From CAKZQX01 sp034435975 (GTDB taxonomy: Bacteria > Chloroflexota > Chloroflexia > Chloroflexales > Chloroflexaceae): a stretch of 64,000 nucleotides of DNA. The position numbers were made by a program, and so were the translations under genes. The notes under the pieces are model-generated. The model was given only the letters and a program-made list of their open reading frames with translations. It searched no databases and was not told the DNA's origin. The stretch covers positions 77,441 to 141,440 of the forward strand of contig DAOTWD010000043.1 in NCBI GenBank assembly GCA_034435975.1, given 5' to 3'. Positions 25,282-34,557 of this stretch are shown in pieces (the first letter of the stretch is position 1; every line of letters starts with the position of its first letter).

Positions 25282-25818
25282 CTACTCAACCAGTCCGGGG
25301 AGAAGACGAATAATGATGCGTTGCCCGACCACATCAAGGGTTTGCACCACATCGTGGATCATAGGGATCAGTGCATCAGGCTGATCGGGACGACGCACGA
25401 CGAGAACCTCGTTGGAACCAGTTGCGATCACTTCCTGGACGTAGCCTAATATTGCTCCTTCAGTCGTTTCCACCCGCAGGTTATACAGTTGATGAATATA
25501 ATATTCGTCTGTACCCAGAGGAGCAGCGTCTGTTTCGAGAATGAACACCTCGGCACCACGGAGATCCTCGGCATGCTCACGCTTAGTTATCCCCTGAACC
25601 GTCATAACGAGCAGTTGTGGCTTGTGCTGGAACACATTGTGCAGTTGATATGGCGTATATTTATATTGCGTGCCAATGTAAATGGTACGAATACGTTTTT
25701 GGAGATAATCTGGACGATCAGTAATAGCGCGTAGCTTAAACTGGCCACGCATACCGAAGGCGGCAACAACATAACCGATCAACAAAAGTTCGTCTGGATC
25801 AGGATCCCCAGAATGCAT
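25282..25818 (-). CDS. rimM: Ribosome maturation factor RimM
   Basis: Assists 16S rRNA processing and maturation of the 30S head, binding ribosomal protein S19. The 178-residue chain has the N-terminal RimM barrel (LLIGYVVAAFGMRGQFKLRA) and the C-terminal PRC barrel (DEYYIHQLYNLRVETTEG, GSNEVLVVRRPD, ALIPMI). It is the promoter-distal gene of rpsP-khpA-rimM, a common order in which trmD often follows; no trmD gene is present here. It converges with the large kinase gene. Confidence 0.95.
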   Translation of the reverse strand: MHSGDPDPDELLLIGYVVAAFGMRGQFKLRAITDRPDYLQKRIRTIYIGTQYKYTPYQLHNVFQHKPQLLVMTVQGITKREHAEDLRGAEVFILETDAAPLGTDEYYIHQLYNLRVETTEGAILGYVQEVIATGSNEVLVVRRPDQPDALIPMIHDVVQTLDVVGQRIIIRLLPGLVE

Positions 25819-25863
25819 ACGAACTCACGGAATACCCAGGGTGATCGAGGAACCACCCTTAAA

Positions 25864-26091
25864 CTACTCAATATCCACATGCACGCGCTTGTTCTGACGA
25901 GCTGCTGCTACACTCATGAGATCCCGAATAGCCTTGGCAACACGACCACTACGCCCAATAACTTTGCCAGTCTCAGAAGAGTGTACGGAAAGTTCATAGG
26001 TAACCGTAAAGCGCCCAACCCGTTCTTTAATGCGTACTTCATCAGGGCGATCAACCAAATTACAAGCAATATATTCAAGTAATGATTTCAT
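25864..26091 (-). CDS. khpA: KH-domain RNA-binding protein KhpA
   Basis: A 75-residue single KH-domain protein. It has the RNA-binding GxxG loop within GKVIGRSGRVAKAIRDLM. The family (KhpA/YlqC) binds RNA widely and forms a complex with KhpB affecting cell division and envelope growth. Its position between rpsP and rimM is conserved in many bacteria. A hairpin (26117-26140) separates it from rpsP and could lower its expression relative to the ribosomal protein. Confidence 0.94.
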   Translation of the reverse strand: MKSLLEYIACNLVDRPDEVRIKERVGRFTVTYELSVHSSETGKVIGRSGRVAKAIRDLMSVAAARQNKRVHVDIE

Positions 26092-26116
26092 AATCGATGA
26101 ATCAAATCAAATAGAT

Positions 26117-26140
26117 GGGGTAGCGCACGTGTGCTACCCC
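26117..26140 (-). terminator. Hairpin between rpsP and khpA
   Basis: GGGGTAGC (26117-26124) pairs with GCTACCCC (26133-26140). Read on the minus strand the stem is followed by a T-rich stretch, so it may act as a partial terminator or mRNA 3' stabiliser after rpsP. Confidence 0.55.
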
Positions 26141-26153
26141 TCTTCTTTCCACA

Positions 26154-26606
26154 TCAGGCTGAAATAGTGGGTTCTTCCGGTTCAGATCTATCCACATCGG
26201 CAGCGTCGAGTGTTGCCATTGCGCCGTCCGTAGGATCAGTGATTCGTTCCGGCTCAGGCACTGCCGCAACCGGCTCAGGCGCTGTCACCGGTTCGGCAAC
26301 CGTCACCCCAGGAGCCACTGCTGCTTCTGGTTTGACCGGAGCGCCAGGGATGACCTGCCCATCACCATCGAGGATATGTATTTGCTTGAAAAGGCGTACC
26401 ACGGTATTAGAAGGTTGCGCACCCACACCAAGCCAGTAGCGCGCACGATCGGCATTAACCTCCAGAATTTTGGGTTGACGCACAGGGTTATAATGACCAA
26501 TAATTTCAATAAATTTACCATCACGTGGTGAACGCGAATCGGCGACCACCACTCGATAGCTGGGCTGCTTAGTCTTGCCAGTACGGCGAAGACGAATCCT
26601 GACCAT
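26154..26606 (-). CDS. rpsP: 30S ribosomal protein S16, extended
   Basis: A 150-residue S16. The conserved domain (residues 1 to about 85) starts MVRIRLRRTGKTKQPSYRVV and includes DSRSPRDGKFIEIIGHYNP, RARYWLGVGAQPSNTV and VRLFKQ. A C-terminal extension of about 60 residues, rich in Pro, Ala, Val and Glu, makes it nearly twice the usual 80-90 residues. The open frame extends 11 codons upstream of the family start. The function of the tail is unknown; low-complexity tails of this kind occur in some Chloroflexi and actinobacterial S16 proteins. khpA and rimM follow. Confidence 0.95.
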   Translation of the reverse strand: MVRIRLRRTGKTKQPSYRVVVADSRSPRDGKFIEIIGHYNPVRQPKILEVNADRARYWLGVGAQPSNTVVRLFKQIHILDGDGQVIPGAPVKPEAAVAPGVTVAEPVTAPEPVAAVPEPERITDPTDGAMATLDAADVDRSEPEEPTISA

Positions 26607-26716
26607 GTTCTCTGTCTGCCTCCATAGAATACGATACAAGTGACGGCTCCCAGGGCAACCGCACGCGGGCTTCGGAGACTGCCGCCCCTGTCTTATGAGA
26701 CAAGGGTTTCCTTATG

Positions 26717-26842
26717 GTTTAAGTATAGCACACAATTGTTTAAACCGCACGTTTGTGGTATCTGGGCGAAAGATTCTCAAGCAGGTGAATCCCTTCTATC
26801 CCAGGGCCAAATCACCCAGGCTTTACGGGCTATTTCTGTAAA
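26717..26842. repeat. Dispersed repeat R2, copy b
   Basis: A 126-bp element matching 5785-5910 in the same orientation, ending in the nearly identical CTTTACGGGCTATTT segment. It sits in the 26607-26960 gap between ffh and rpsP, where it separates two genes on the same strand. A TATACT-like hexamer lies inside it on the minus strand, so it might carry a promoter for rpsP. Confidence 0.65.
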
Positions 26843-26960
26843 TGATAGCGGAATCATTCCAACGGGGTGGCCTGCAAGGGCAATGTCCCTGCAGGCGTTT
26901 CCTGGGATATACATGGACTTGCAGCTCTGTGCACTCCTGCTACGGTTACGCTATCGCTAA

Positions 26961-26982
26961 TAAAAAGGCGCTTCGTTGAGCG
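26961..26982 (-). terminator. Short terminator after ffh
   Basis: On the minus strand CGCT-loop-AGCG starts right after the ffh stop and is followed by CCTTTTTATTA. The stem is only four base pairs, so confidence is limited. Confidence 0.4.
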
Positions 26983-28365
26983 TTACCGGAGCATGCGCAT
27001 GAACTCGTTGGGATCAATCTGGCCGCCGCCACGACCACCCTTGCCCTTACCTTTCCCTTTGCCACCGCCACCGGTCAACTGTTTCATCATCCGCTGCATC
27101 TGCTGGAACTGTTTGATCAGCGCCGTTACTTCCTGTAATGAGGTGCCGCTGCCATTGGCAATCCGTTCACGGCGACGCCCCTTGATAATCTCAGGATGCC
27201 GTCGCTCGTACGGTGTCATCGAAAAAATCATGGCTTCGATGCGTTTCATTTCTTTCTCGCTGATCATTTCTTCATGGCCGCGCATCAACTGACTCAAGCC
27301 CGGTATCATACCAATAATCTGCTGTAACGGGCCAAGCTTGCGCATCTGCTGCATGGCATGAAGGAAATCTTCAAAGTCGAACTTGCCCTTACTGAGCTTC
27401 TTTTGCATCTGCTTCGCTTGTTCGGCATCGTAGAGTTGTTCTGCCCGTTCAATCAACGAGAGGACATCGCCCATGCCTAGAATCCGCGAAGCCAGGCGAT
27501 CTGGATGAAATGGCTCGAGTGTATGGGTATCGATTTTCTCACCCGTACTCAGAAACTTGATCGGTACCCCGGTAACGGCGCGTACCGACAGTGCCGCGCC
27601 ACCACGAGCATCACCGTCCATCTTGGTCATCACCAGACCGGTCAGGTTGAGCCGCTGATGAAAGGCTTCAGCAACGCGCACGGCTTCCTGACCAGTCATT
27701 GCATCGACGACGAGCAACCGCTCATTGACTGCAACCAGATGGTCAATTTGCTGGAGTTCTTCCATCAGCGGCTCATCAATTTGCAACCGCCCGGCCGTAT
27801 CCAGGATGACCGTATTGAAGAGCTCTTTGCGCGCATGCTCCAGTGCATTACGGGCAATATCCGGTGGACGGGTCTGGGTACCTTCGCTATAGACTGGAAT
27901 ACCCAGTTGTTTGCCCAGTGCCTGTAACTGAGTGATCGCCGCCGGGCGATACACGTCGCACGCAACCAGCAGCACACGTTTGCCGTTCTTGCGTAAATGC
28001 AGAGCCAACTTTGCAGCCAATGTCGTCTTTCCAGTACCTTGCAAGCCAACCAGCATCAAGATGGTGGGACCAGGGCGCGCCTCTACCAGGGGGGCATGTG
28101 TTTCACCCAGCAGGCGGATCAACTCTTGATGCACAATTTTTACCACCTGTTGATCCGGGGTCAGGCTTTTCATCACCTCTTCGCCCACGGCCTGCTCGGT
28201 CACCCTGGCCACAAAGTCTTTGACAACCTTGTAGTTGACATCTGCCTCGAGCAAAGCCAGACGCACCTGTTTCATGCCTTCGCGCACATCAGCTTCGGTC
28301 AGCATACCCTTGCTGCCAAGCTTCTGGAAGACGTTTTGCAATCGATCTGAAAGACTTTCAAACAT
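26983..28365 (-). CDS. ffh: Signal recognition particle GTPase Ffh
   Basis: Protein component of the SRP, which targets nascent membrane proteins to the translocon through FtsY. The 460-residue chain has the N domain (MFESLSDRLQNVFQKLG, ALLEADVNYKVV), then the G domain with GLQGTGKTTLAAKLA, DVYRPAAITQLQALG, DTAGRLQID and TKMDGDARGGAALS. The Met-rich M domain follows (KQMQKKLSKGKFDFEDFL, MIPGLSQLM). A Gly/Lys-rich low-complexity linker precedes the last residues (DPNEFMRMLR). rpsP, khpA and rimM follow on the same strand after a repeat. No ffs RNA was recognised nearby. Confidence 0.97.
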   Translation of the reverse strand: MFESLSDRLQNVFQKLGSKGMLTEADVREGMKQVRLALLEADVNYKVVKDFVARVTEQAVGEEVMKSLTPDQQVVKIVHQELIRLLGETHAPLVEARPGPTILMLVGLQGTGKTTLAAKLALHLRKNGKRVLLVACDVYRPAAITQLQALGKQLGIPVYSEGTQTRPPDIARNALEHARKELFNTVILDTAGRLQIDEPLMEELQQIDHLVAVNERLLVVDAMTGQEAVRVAEAFHQRLNLTGLVMTKMDGDARGGAALSVRAVTGVPIKFLSTGEKIDTHTLEPFHPDRLASRILGMGDVLSLIERAEQLYDAEQAKQMQKKLSKGKFDFEDFLHAMQQMRKLGPLQQIIGMIPGLSQLMRGHEEMISEKEMKRIEAMIFSMTPYERRHPEIIKGRRRERIANGSGTSLQEVTALIKQFQQMQRMMKQLTGGGGKGKGKGKGGRGGGQIDPNEFMRMLR

Positions 28366-28585
28366 TGATCATCACTTCTGCCTGGTAAGTGGCGGTATCG
28401 AGCACCTGTCGTTACGTATGCCCAGCAACTACGACATGCCTGGATTTACGGGTATAGTACGCTGAATATTGTAGCCGTGAATTGATTGCGCGTCAAATGC
28501 CATGCTGCTTTTTGCACGCTTTTGCATCTGCCAGTATACTGCTTATGGTACGGTTGTGTGGCTTGCTACAGGTGCGGTGAAGAAT

Positions 28586-29743
28586 ATGGAACACCCTTCT
28601 ATCTTTAATCTACCTGAATTGATTGCTACGCTGCCTGATGACTTGCACACCATCTGCGAACGATTGCTGTTTGTGGAGCGGGTGTATGGTACACCCGTCC
28701 CACCGCCCTCAATGCAGAACTGGATCATCAAGCGGTTTGGCTCACTTGATCGCATCCGCGAGCAGACGATAGTTAAGATCACCCATCTCTGGACACTGGA
28801 AACGGCGTTCTTTAACCCATTGCGGGCCTATCGCCATCAGGATATGACAGCAGCAGCAGATCGATCCAGCATCGAACAGGCTCAGGAAACCGCGATTGCG
28901 ACCGATCTGGACGCACATCGTATGTTCCGTGATCCTCTGCGACAGACGACGGCGGATCCATTCGGGCGCATACAGGGTGAGTACTGCATCAGCGCTTCCA
29001 ATGTTGCTAAGTGTGATGGGTGGCATGGGCTGGTTATCTTTGATGAACCCCACCCCTTACGGTTCAACCAGGCTCAGTTATGCGATTATTTTAATGTTGC
29101 GGTACGCTGGCTGGCAACTGCGCATCAAGCCGATACCAGCGCACGCTATCCCTTGATTATCTGGAATTGCCTCTGGAAAGCCGGGGCATCTATCACCCAT
29201 GGGCATTTGCAAATGCTGCTGGGCCGTGGTATGGCTGCAGGTCAGGTTGAACGCTGGCGACGGGCAGCGGTTGCGTATCGCCAACGCTACAACCGGCGCT
29301 TGAGCGAGGAGAGCGGGGAACTGCATACGGCTCTGGGATTGACCTTTCAGCAGACAGAAGAAGTGTGCGGCTATGTTTCGTTAACCCCGGTTACGGAACG
29401 CGAACTGGTGTTAGTATGCCGCAATCCCCTTGTAGCCGCGGGCTGGTCTCTGCGTGACCCTGATGCCTTTTATGTGGCACTGCAACCGGTGTGGCAGGCG
29501 ACTTTTGCGGCATTACGTGCTTTGATCGATCGGCAGGGTGTACGCTCTTTTAATGTCGCGGTCTATATGCCACCCTGTGTGACAACCAGTGAGGCCTGGA
29601 CAGAGATGCCGCTCTATGTGCGTATTGTGGATCGTGGCGACCTGCTCTCCCATTTGACCAGTATTGGCGCATTGGAAATGTTTGTGGGTGGGGTCATTAC
29701 GGTTGATCCCTTTGCGATAGCTGCGGGTATACCCCAAACATAA
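28586..29743 (+). CDS. HIT-superfamily protein, GalT/Ap4A-like
   Basis: A 385-residue protein with a histidine-triad-type active site, ITHGHLQML (H205-x-H207-x-Q), placed centrally as in galactose-1-phosphate uridylyltransferases and Ap4A phosphorylases. GASxTHGHLQ is closer to these long HIT members than to short HINT proteins. A WNCLWKAGAS lead-in and YVSLTPVTEREL later fit the same fold. It would transfer or hydrolyse a nucleotidyl group, but the substrate is unknown. The ATG at 28586 is preferred over upstream codons that read a non-conserved hydrophobic stretch. It is divergent from ffh and followed by a Crp/Fnr regulator about 310 bp later; that gap shows no clear elements. Confidence 0.72.
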   Translation: MEHPSIFNLPELIATLPDDLHTICERLLFVERVYGTPVPPPSMQNWIIKRFGSLDRIREQTIVKITHLWTLETAFFNPLRAYRHQDMTAAADRSSIEQAQETAIATDLDAHRMFRDPLRQTTADPFGRIQGEYCISASNVAKCDGWHGLVIFDEPHPLRFNQAQLCDYFNVAVRWLATAHQADTSARYPLIIWNCLWKAGASITHGHLQMLLGRGMAAGQVERWRRAAVAYRQRYNRRLSEESGELHTALGLTFQQTEEVCGYVSLTPVTERELVLVCRNPLVAAGWSLRDPDAFYVALQPVWQATFAALRALIDRQGVRSFNVAVYMPPCVTTSEAWTEMPLYVRIVDRGDLLSHLTSIGALEMFVGGVITVDPFAIAAGIPQT

Positions 29744-30053
29744 AGGATATTTTCCTCCAGGACACGGTGCCTGTGTTACAATAATGGTAATGCTGTAGTA
29801 CCGGACTGATGGTCAACCTGGTATACATCAATGACGCGAGATACGCGGGCGGGCGAATACGACAATATCGTTCTCGCCTTCGGCAAAGCAAGGGCAGGTA
29901 CCGGGTACTGCCCCTCCATCTGTTTGTTCCAGCATGGCGCAGCTCAGAGGTGCGTTGATCATAACCACCGCGTCACTCGTGTCAGTGCGAGCTATTCGTG
30001 AACGACCCTTGATATTCCGTCGAAAAAGAAAAAAGAGGAGATGCACGACAACT

Positions 30054-30704
30054 ATGAAACAAAGACTGGCGCAACAGGAGGCTATCTGGAAGTGTCTTGT
30101 GCCCTTTGCTGCTCCTCAGGATTTTCGACGGCATCATTTTATTTATACCCCCAGCCAACCTGCACAAACCCTCTATTTAGTTCAGTCAGGGCAGGTCAGC
30201 CTTCAAATGCTGTCAGCAAATGGACGTGTATTGACCCTATGGCTGGTTGAGCCAGGGCAGCTATTCGGGCATAGTGTGCTGGCTGGGAGCGCAACGTATG
30301 ATACGTTTGCCGAGACGGCCAGATCCGCACGGGTTCTGGCTGTCTCACGTGAGCGAGTTCTTCAGGCCTTGTCCGAACAACCAGCATTGGTACTCGCGCT
30401 GATTGAAGAACTGGGACAGCATCGCCTGACGGTAAGTCGGCGTCTGAACGAGGTAGCATTCAAGTCTGTGCCCGCACGCCTGGCCTCACTGCTCCTGGAT
30501 ATGGCCGATATGAGTGTTGATGATGAGCAACAATCACGGCTGCCACATCGTACTCACCAGCAACTGGCCGAGATGGTGAATGCCTACCGTGAGACCGTCA
30601 CCAAGATTATGAATCAGTTTCGAGCCGCACATCTGCTGGATATTGATCGCTCTGGTATTACGCTTCTGAATCCTTCACGACTGCGCGAACTGGCACAGGG
30701 GTAG
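30054..30704 (+). CDS. Crp/Fnr family transcriptional regulator
   Basis: A 216-residue regulator. The N-terminal cyclic-nucleotide-binding-fold beta roll spans about residues 15-125 (FRRHHFIYTPSQPAQTLYLVQSG is its first part, with LWLVEPGQLFGHSVL later). The dimerisation helix is LVLALIEELGQHRLTVSRRL. The C-terminal winged helix has THQQLAEMVNAYRETVTKIM as recognition region. The classic cAMP phosphate-binding Arg-Ser pair is not evident (the FGHSVLAG loop replaces FGELAL), and there is no Fnr-type cysteine cluster, so the ligand is unknown. The frame is open 40 codons upstream, but the ATG at 30054 follows a GAGGAG and precedes the conserved fold. Confidence 0.88.
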   Translation: MKQRLAQQEAIWKCLVPFAAPQDFRRHHFIYTPSQPAQTLYLVQSGQVSLQMLSANGRVLTLWLVEPGQLFGHSVLAGSATYDTFAETARSARVLAVSRERVLQALSEQPALVLALIEELGQHRLTVSRRLNEVAFKSVPARLASLLLDMADMSVDDEQQSRLPHRTHQQLAEMVNAYRETVTKIMNQFRAAHLLDIDRSGITLLNPSRLRELAQG

Positions 30705-30716
30705 ACAGGTTACCAG

Positions 30717-31196
30717 TTATGCAGCACGGCGGATCAGGATAATCCCCGCACCAACCAGCAGAGTCGGTATGATAAATGGTGCCAGCGACGGTAGGGCGTT
30801 GTTCAGGATCAGGAAGGCCCCAAATCCAACCAGGATCACCCCTAGCGTGCGGTTGCGCCGTACCTGTTGATCATCCGGACTACTTGCACTGGTAGGGTTG
30901 ACATTATGGATCGGGATCTCTTGATCCGTGTCATCCGCGTCAGTGACCGGTTGACCAGGGGGAGGATAGGTTGCCGGGCCAGCTTGCGCCGCCTCTGCTC
31001 CTGGCAGCGGCTCTAGTGGCATAATCAGCCAGAGAACCGCATAAGTAACCAGGCCGATACCACTGAATGCCAGAGCCACCAGTACCAGACGGACAATAAC
31101 TGGATCAACAGCCAGATAGTGTCCAATTCCACCGGCAACCCCTGCGATCATCCGATCACGGCGGCTGCGCATAAGTTTTTGTGTTGCATTTTGCAT
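30717..31196 (-). CDS. PspC-domain membrane protein
   Basis: A 159-residue protein with an N-terminal PspC domain (KLMRSRRDRMIAGVAGGIG, then HYLAVDPVIVRLVLVAL) that includes one hydrophobic segment. A Pro/Asp-rich linker (about residues 65-115) is followed by a C-terminal pair of short hydrophobic segments similar to LiaF/DUF5668-type proteins. PspC domains sense membrane stress in phage-shock systems. No PspA gene is adjacent. AGGAGGAG precedes the ATG. It converges with the Crp/Fnr gene, only 12 bp apart. Confidence 0.88.
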   Translation of the reverse strand: MQNATQKLMRSRRDRMIAGVAGGIGHYLAVDPVIVRLVLVALAFSGIGLVTYAVLWLIMPLEPLPGAEAAQAGPATYPPPGQPVTDADDTDQEIPIHNVNPTSASSPDDQQVRRNRTLGVILVGFGAFLILNNALPSLAPFIIPTLLVGAGIILIRRAA

Positions 31197-31314
31197 CTTG
31201 TGTACTCCTCCTGGTCTATCATTCGGGGTGATATGTTATTGTTCTTCTATGTGACGGAGGAGTATCGGCATTTGTTGCGCAATGTCGGCGACGCGTACCC
31301 TGTGCGATACCAGC

Positions 31315-33537
31315 TTACCATCCCGGCTCAGGCACCATCCCGTGCGACGAAGTGGTCAGGCCAGCACTGGTGACATGCACGGAACGGCGCAGCATCCAGA
31401 GCCTGTGTGCCGTGAGCGCATAGAGCAGCAGCAAGCCATAGAATTTATAGGAATAGCCCAGAATACTCAGTCTACTGATGACATCATCGTTAAAGAAGCT
31501 CCAGTGGTTGCCATAAGATAGCAAGGCATAGGCTGCCGCCAGCATGATCACCCGTACGAGAGGGATATGATCGTCGGCAAAGCGTATAAACATGGCAAAC
31601 ACAAAGATCGTGATCGTATGATAGTGTATCCAGGCTGTGGGCACAGCCATAATCATCAACACAATGAACAGGCTGAACTGCAATGGTAGCAGGGATGACA
31701 CGCGACCGATACTGGTTTGCGTTCGAACCTGTTTCACAGAACGGGACAGGAACAAGGCGATGCCCAGTGTTACCGCGAAGAAGGTATAGGTCACCAGTGT
31801 CACCCACGGATGTTCAAACTTCTCAGAGGCAATGTGCAGGGCAAAGAGGCGGCTCATAAAACCATTCAAGGTTTGATTTTCGATCCAGGCCGTACCACCC
31901 GAAATACGAGGCAACACCTCAAACAAATATATCCGATGGACATCCCAGCCAATGGTCACTACAGCGATCAGCATGTAGATCAGACCAGCAATCACCGCAC
32001 CGCGTAAGGCCCGCCAGCGACGTTGCATCAGGAATAGCCCGAACAGCAACACCGGGTATACCTTCAGCAGCGACAGGATGGCGATAATTCCACCCGCCAG
32101 ATCGTCTTTTCCTCGCTGCGCTGCCAGCCATGCAATGACGAACCCACACAACAGGATAGCATCTATCTGCCCGTATGAAATCGAGTCAGCCGCAGGTTGA
32201 AACCGGACAAGGAGCACCAGCGCGGCCATAATGGGCCAGCTATCGGCCTGACGCAGCAACAGCACCATCGCTGTCAGTAAAAAAAGGGTATTAACGATTC
32301 GATAGCCAATCATCACGGTATCACGATCAAACAGCACGAATGGTCGCAGGAGCATGGCGATGAAGGGCGGCCACTTGAAGACATACCCAAAGTGATTCTC
32401 TTCAATACTGTCCAGGTTATAGAGTGGCAATCCTTTGACAAAGTCCTGGGTAGACCAGAACTGAATGCCAAAATCAGGGGCACCACGCTGATAGGCATAC
32501 CAGAAATAGTAGGCGCTACTGAGCAGCGATGTCAGCAACAGGCCAGTCAGCACGAGCGTCTTACTGGTTATCCCAGTTCTTGCTGCCAGGGGCCAGGTTT
32601 TTTCCCATCGCCGGAACACCAGCGCCAGCAGTACCAGTACGAGCGTGGCGCCACCCAGTATCTGGGTGATAATCGCAGGGAAGCGATCTGTACCACTATC
32701 CAGAGCAATTACTATCTGGAACAGAGGCATGATCCACCATGCCAATCCGAGATAGATTCCTATGTCCAGTCGACTCACCAGCAACTGTCCCTGTACATGT
32801 TGCGGTGGTACCAGGAAACGTACCAGCGCAACAAATAGGCAGATTAAGATGCACAATATGAGCAACCGATCCAGAAAGGGAGTAAGCGACAGGCGCGCAA
32901 AGTGCCAACTTAATATGAGAAGGACACCTGCACCTGTTGCACCAATCGTCGCCCTGCTATCAGACATGCCTATTCCTCGCAGCAGCATCCAGATCAGCGT
33001 TGCCATCAACGCCAGCACTAGCAGTGGTCGCACAGGCGGCGGCGAAGTACCGTATGGTTGCAAGGATAGTGTATCCACCAGTACGCCGATCTCACGATTA
33101 AACTCTGATTGATGATCTGTATTCGCCTGAATTTGTAGATGTATTATACCACTAGCATAAACTGGCGCTTTCCATAACAGGTTGTACACACGTGGCATAT
33201 CTGGCAGAGCCGTGAAATCAGCCGACATTCCCGTATTAACCTTCAGATGCACATCTGTACCCGCACCGGCACCCGCTAATCGCATCGCCAACACAGCAGG
33301 TGTGGCTACAGGTACAAGCACCATCTCAGATTGCCGACGACTCCAACGATAGCTACCTTCTGGATCGTTCGGCCACTGTTCACGTTCATGGAAATTGACC
33401 AGATACGGATTGTCAATCATGCTTCCGACATCAAGAGAAACGGAGACTGGAAGCAGTAACCATAATAAGACCGCCAGTACTAGCGTCACCGCGGCTGGTA
33501 TTAATGCATAGCCCGGATTTTTCATAGAGCCACTCAT
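31315..33537 (-). CDS. GT87-like integral membrane mannosyltransferase
   Basis: A roughly 740-residue polytopic protein. It has an N-terminal anchor (residues about 10-30), an extracytoplasmic region of about 140 residues rich in beta strands, then ten or more transmembrane segments. The first membrane loop of the GT-C part carries DFGIQFWSTQDFVKGLPLYN, and SISYGQIDAILL follows. These two features are the hallmark of GT87 (DUF2029) polyprenyl-phosphate-mannose transferases. It probably adds a sugar to a surface glycan on the outer side of the membrane. The ATG at 33537 lies one base after the stop of the upstream epimerase gene, implying translational coupling. The donor is unverified. Confidence 0.85.
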   Translation of the reverse strand: MSGSMKNPGYALIPAAVTLVLAVLLWLLLPVSVSLDVGSMIDNPYLVNFHEREQWPNDPEGSYRWSRRQSEMVLVPVATPAVLAMRLAGAGAGTDVHLKVNTGMSADFTALPDMPRVYNLLWKAPVYASGIIHLQIQANTDHQSEFNREIGVLVDTLSLQPYGTSPPPVRPLLVLALMATLIWMLLRGIGMSDSRATIGATGAGVLLILSWHFARLSLTPFLDRLLILCILICLFVALVRFLVPPQHVQGQLLVSRLDIGIYLGLAWWIMPLFQIVIALDSGTDRFPAIITQILGGATLVLVLLALVFRRWEKTWPLAARTGITSKTLVLTGLLLTSLLSSAYYFWYAYQRGAPDFGIQFWSTQDFVKGLPLYNLDSIEENHFGYVFKWPPFIAMLLRPFVLFDRDTVMIGYRIVNTLFLLTAMVLLLRQADSWPIMAALVLLVRFQPAADSISYGQIDAILLCGFVIAWLAAQRGKDDLAGGIIAILSLLKVYPVLLFGLFLMQRRWRALRGAVIAGLIYMLIAVVTIGWDVHRIYLFEVLPRISGGTAWIENQTLNGFMSRLFALHIASEKFEHPWVTLVTYTFFAVTLGIALFLSRSVKQVRTQTSIGRVSSLLPLQFSLFIVLMIMAVPTAWIHYHTITIFVFAMFIRFADDHIPLVRVIMLAAAYALLSYGNHWSFFNDDVISRLSILGYSYKFYGLLLLYALTAHRLWMLRRSVHVTSAGLTTSSHGMVPEPGW

Positions 33538-33538
33538 C

Positions 33539-34534
33539 TCACCAATAATAAGCACCATTCTCACGATAGAAGTCCAACGTGCGCTTCAGGCCAGTGCGCA
33601 ATTCGACCTGTGGCTGCCAACCCAACCGCCCTTGCGCCAGTCGATAATCACCGTAGTAGTCACCAATATCAATGGCTTTACGATCAGCAGGAAAGGGGAT
33701 TATTTCATAGCTACCACCGCCATGTACTTCTACCAGTAACTCGGCCAGATGACGCAGGTTGATCGTTTCTTTCCCACCCAGGTTAAAGATCTGCCCGGCA
33801 GCACCTTCGGTTACGGCTGCCAGGAGCAATGCTTCAACACAATCATCGACATACGTAAAATCGCGTATCTGTAACCCGTCACCAAAAATCTGGATTGGCT
33901 CACCATCAAGCAGTCTTTTAATCCAGATCCCCAGAAACGTCTGTCGCGCATCCTTGACCCGCATTCGTGGCCCATAGGTATTGGTCAGCCGCAGTGCGCA
34001 GGCCCGAATACCATAGACGTTATTGTAGACAATGTGATACCATTCACCAGCCATCTTGTTAATCCCGTTGACATCAGTGGGATGCAACAGATGTCGCTCA
34101 TCAACCGGTAAGTAGTCCGGTTTACCATAGATCTGGCGCGTGCTGGCATAGACGATCTTGATCGCGTTGTTGTTTTTGCGGCATGCTTCCAGAATAGACA
34201 GTTGAGAACGACAGTTGATCTCCAGATCGGTATACGGATCGCGCATCGAATCAAGATGACTGGTCTGACCAGCTAGATTAAACAGGTACTGCTGATTCTG
34301 CACCAGATAGTTCATCGAATACTCATCACGGACATCGGCAATATTGACCCGCACCTGCTCAGCGATTTCATAGATATTGCGCAGATTACCGCCGTATTCT
34401 GGAATGAGCGAGTCAACCAGTGTCACCCGCGCCCCAAGGGTCACCAGGCGCTGCGCCAGGTTACTACCAATAAAGCCCAGTCCACCGGTAATCAACACGT
34501 TAACCCCGGTAAAGGCATCATGATAGGATTGCAT
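33539..34534 (-). CDS. NAD-dependent sugar epimerase/dehydratase
   Basis: A 331-residue extended short-chain dehydrogenase acting on a nucleotide sugar. The NAD-binding Gly motif is GGLGFIG (17-23), D41 binds the ribose, and the active-site Ser is in YASTRQIYG. The expected YxxxK catalytic pair reads N156-G-I-N-K160 (PTDVNGINKMAGEW): the Lys is present but the Tyr is replaced by Asn. The rest (FLGIWIKRLLDGEPIQIFGDG, RDFTYVDDCVEALL, NLGGKETINLRHLAELL) is classical. It lies between two membrane glycosyltransferases with minimal spacing, so it probably prepares their sugar donor. The altered catalytic residue leaves its reaction uncertain. Confidence 0.88.
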   Translation of the reverse strand: MQSYHDAFTGVNVLITGGLGFIGSNLAQRLVTLGARVTLVDSLIPEYGGNLRNIYEIAEQVRVNIADVRDEYSMNYLVQNQQYLFNLAGQTSHLDSMRDPYTDLEINCRSQLSILEACRKNNNAIKIVYASTRQIYGKPDYLPVDERHLLHPTDVNGINKMAGEWYHIVYNNVYGIRACALRLTNTYGPRMRVKDARQTFLGIWIKRLLDGEPIQIFGDGLQIRDFTYVDDCVEALLLAAVTEGAAGQIFNLGGKETINLRHLAELLVEVHGGGSYEIIPFPADRKAIDIGDYYGDYRLAQGRLGWQPQVELRTGLKRTLDFYRENGAYYW

Positions 34535-34557
34535 AGCTCACCTTGATTATGTCAGGA

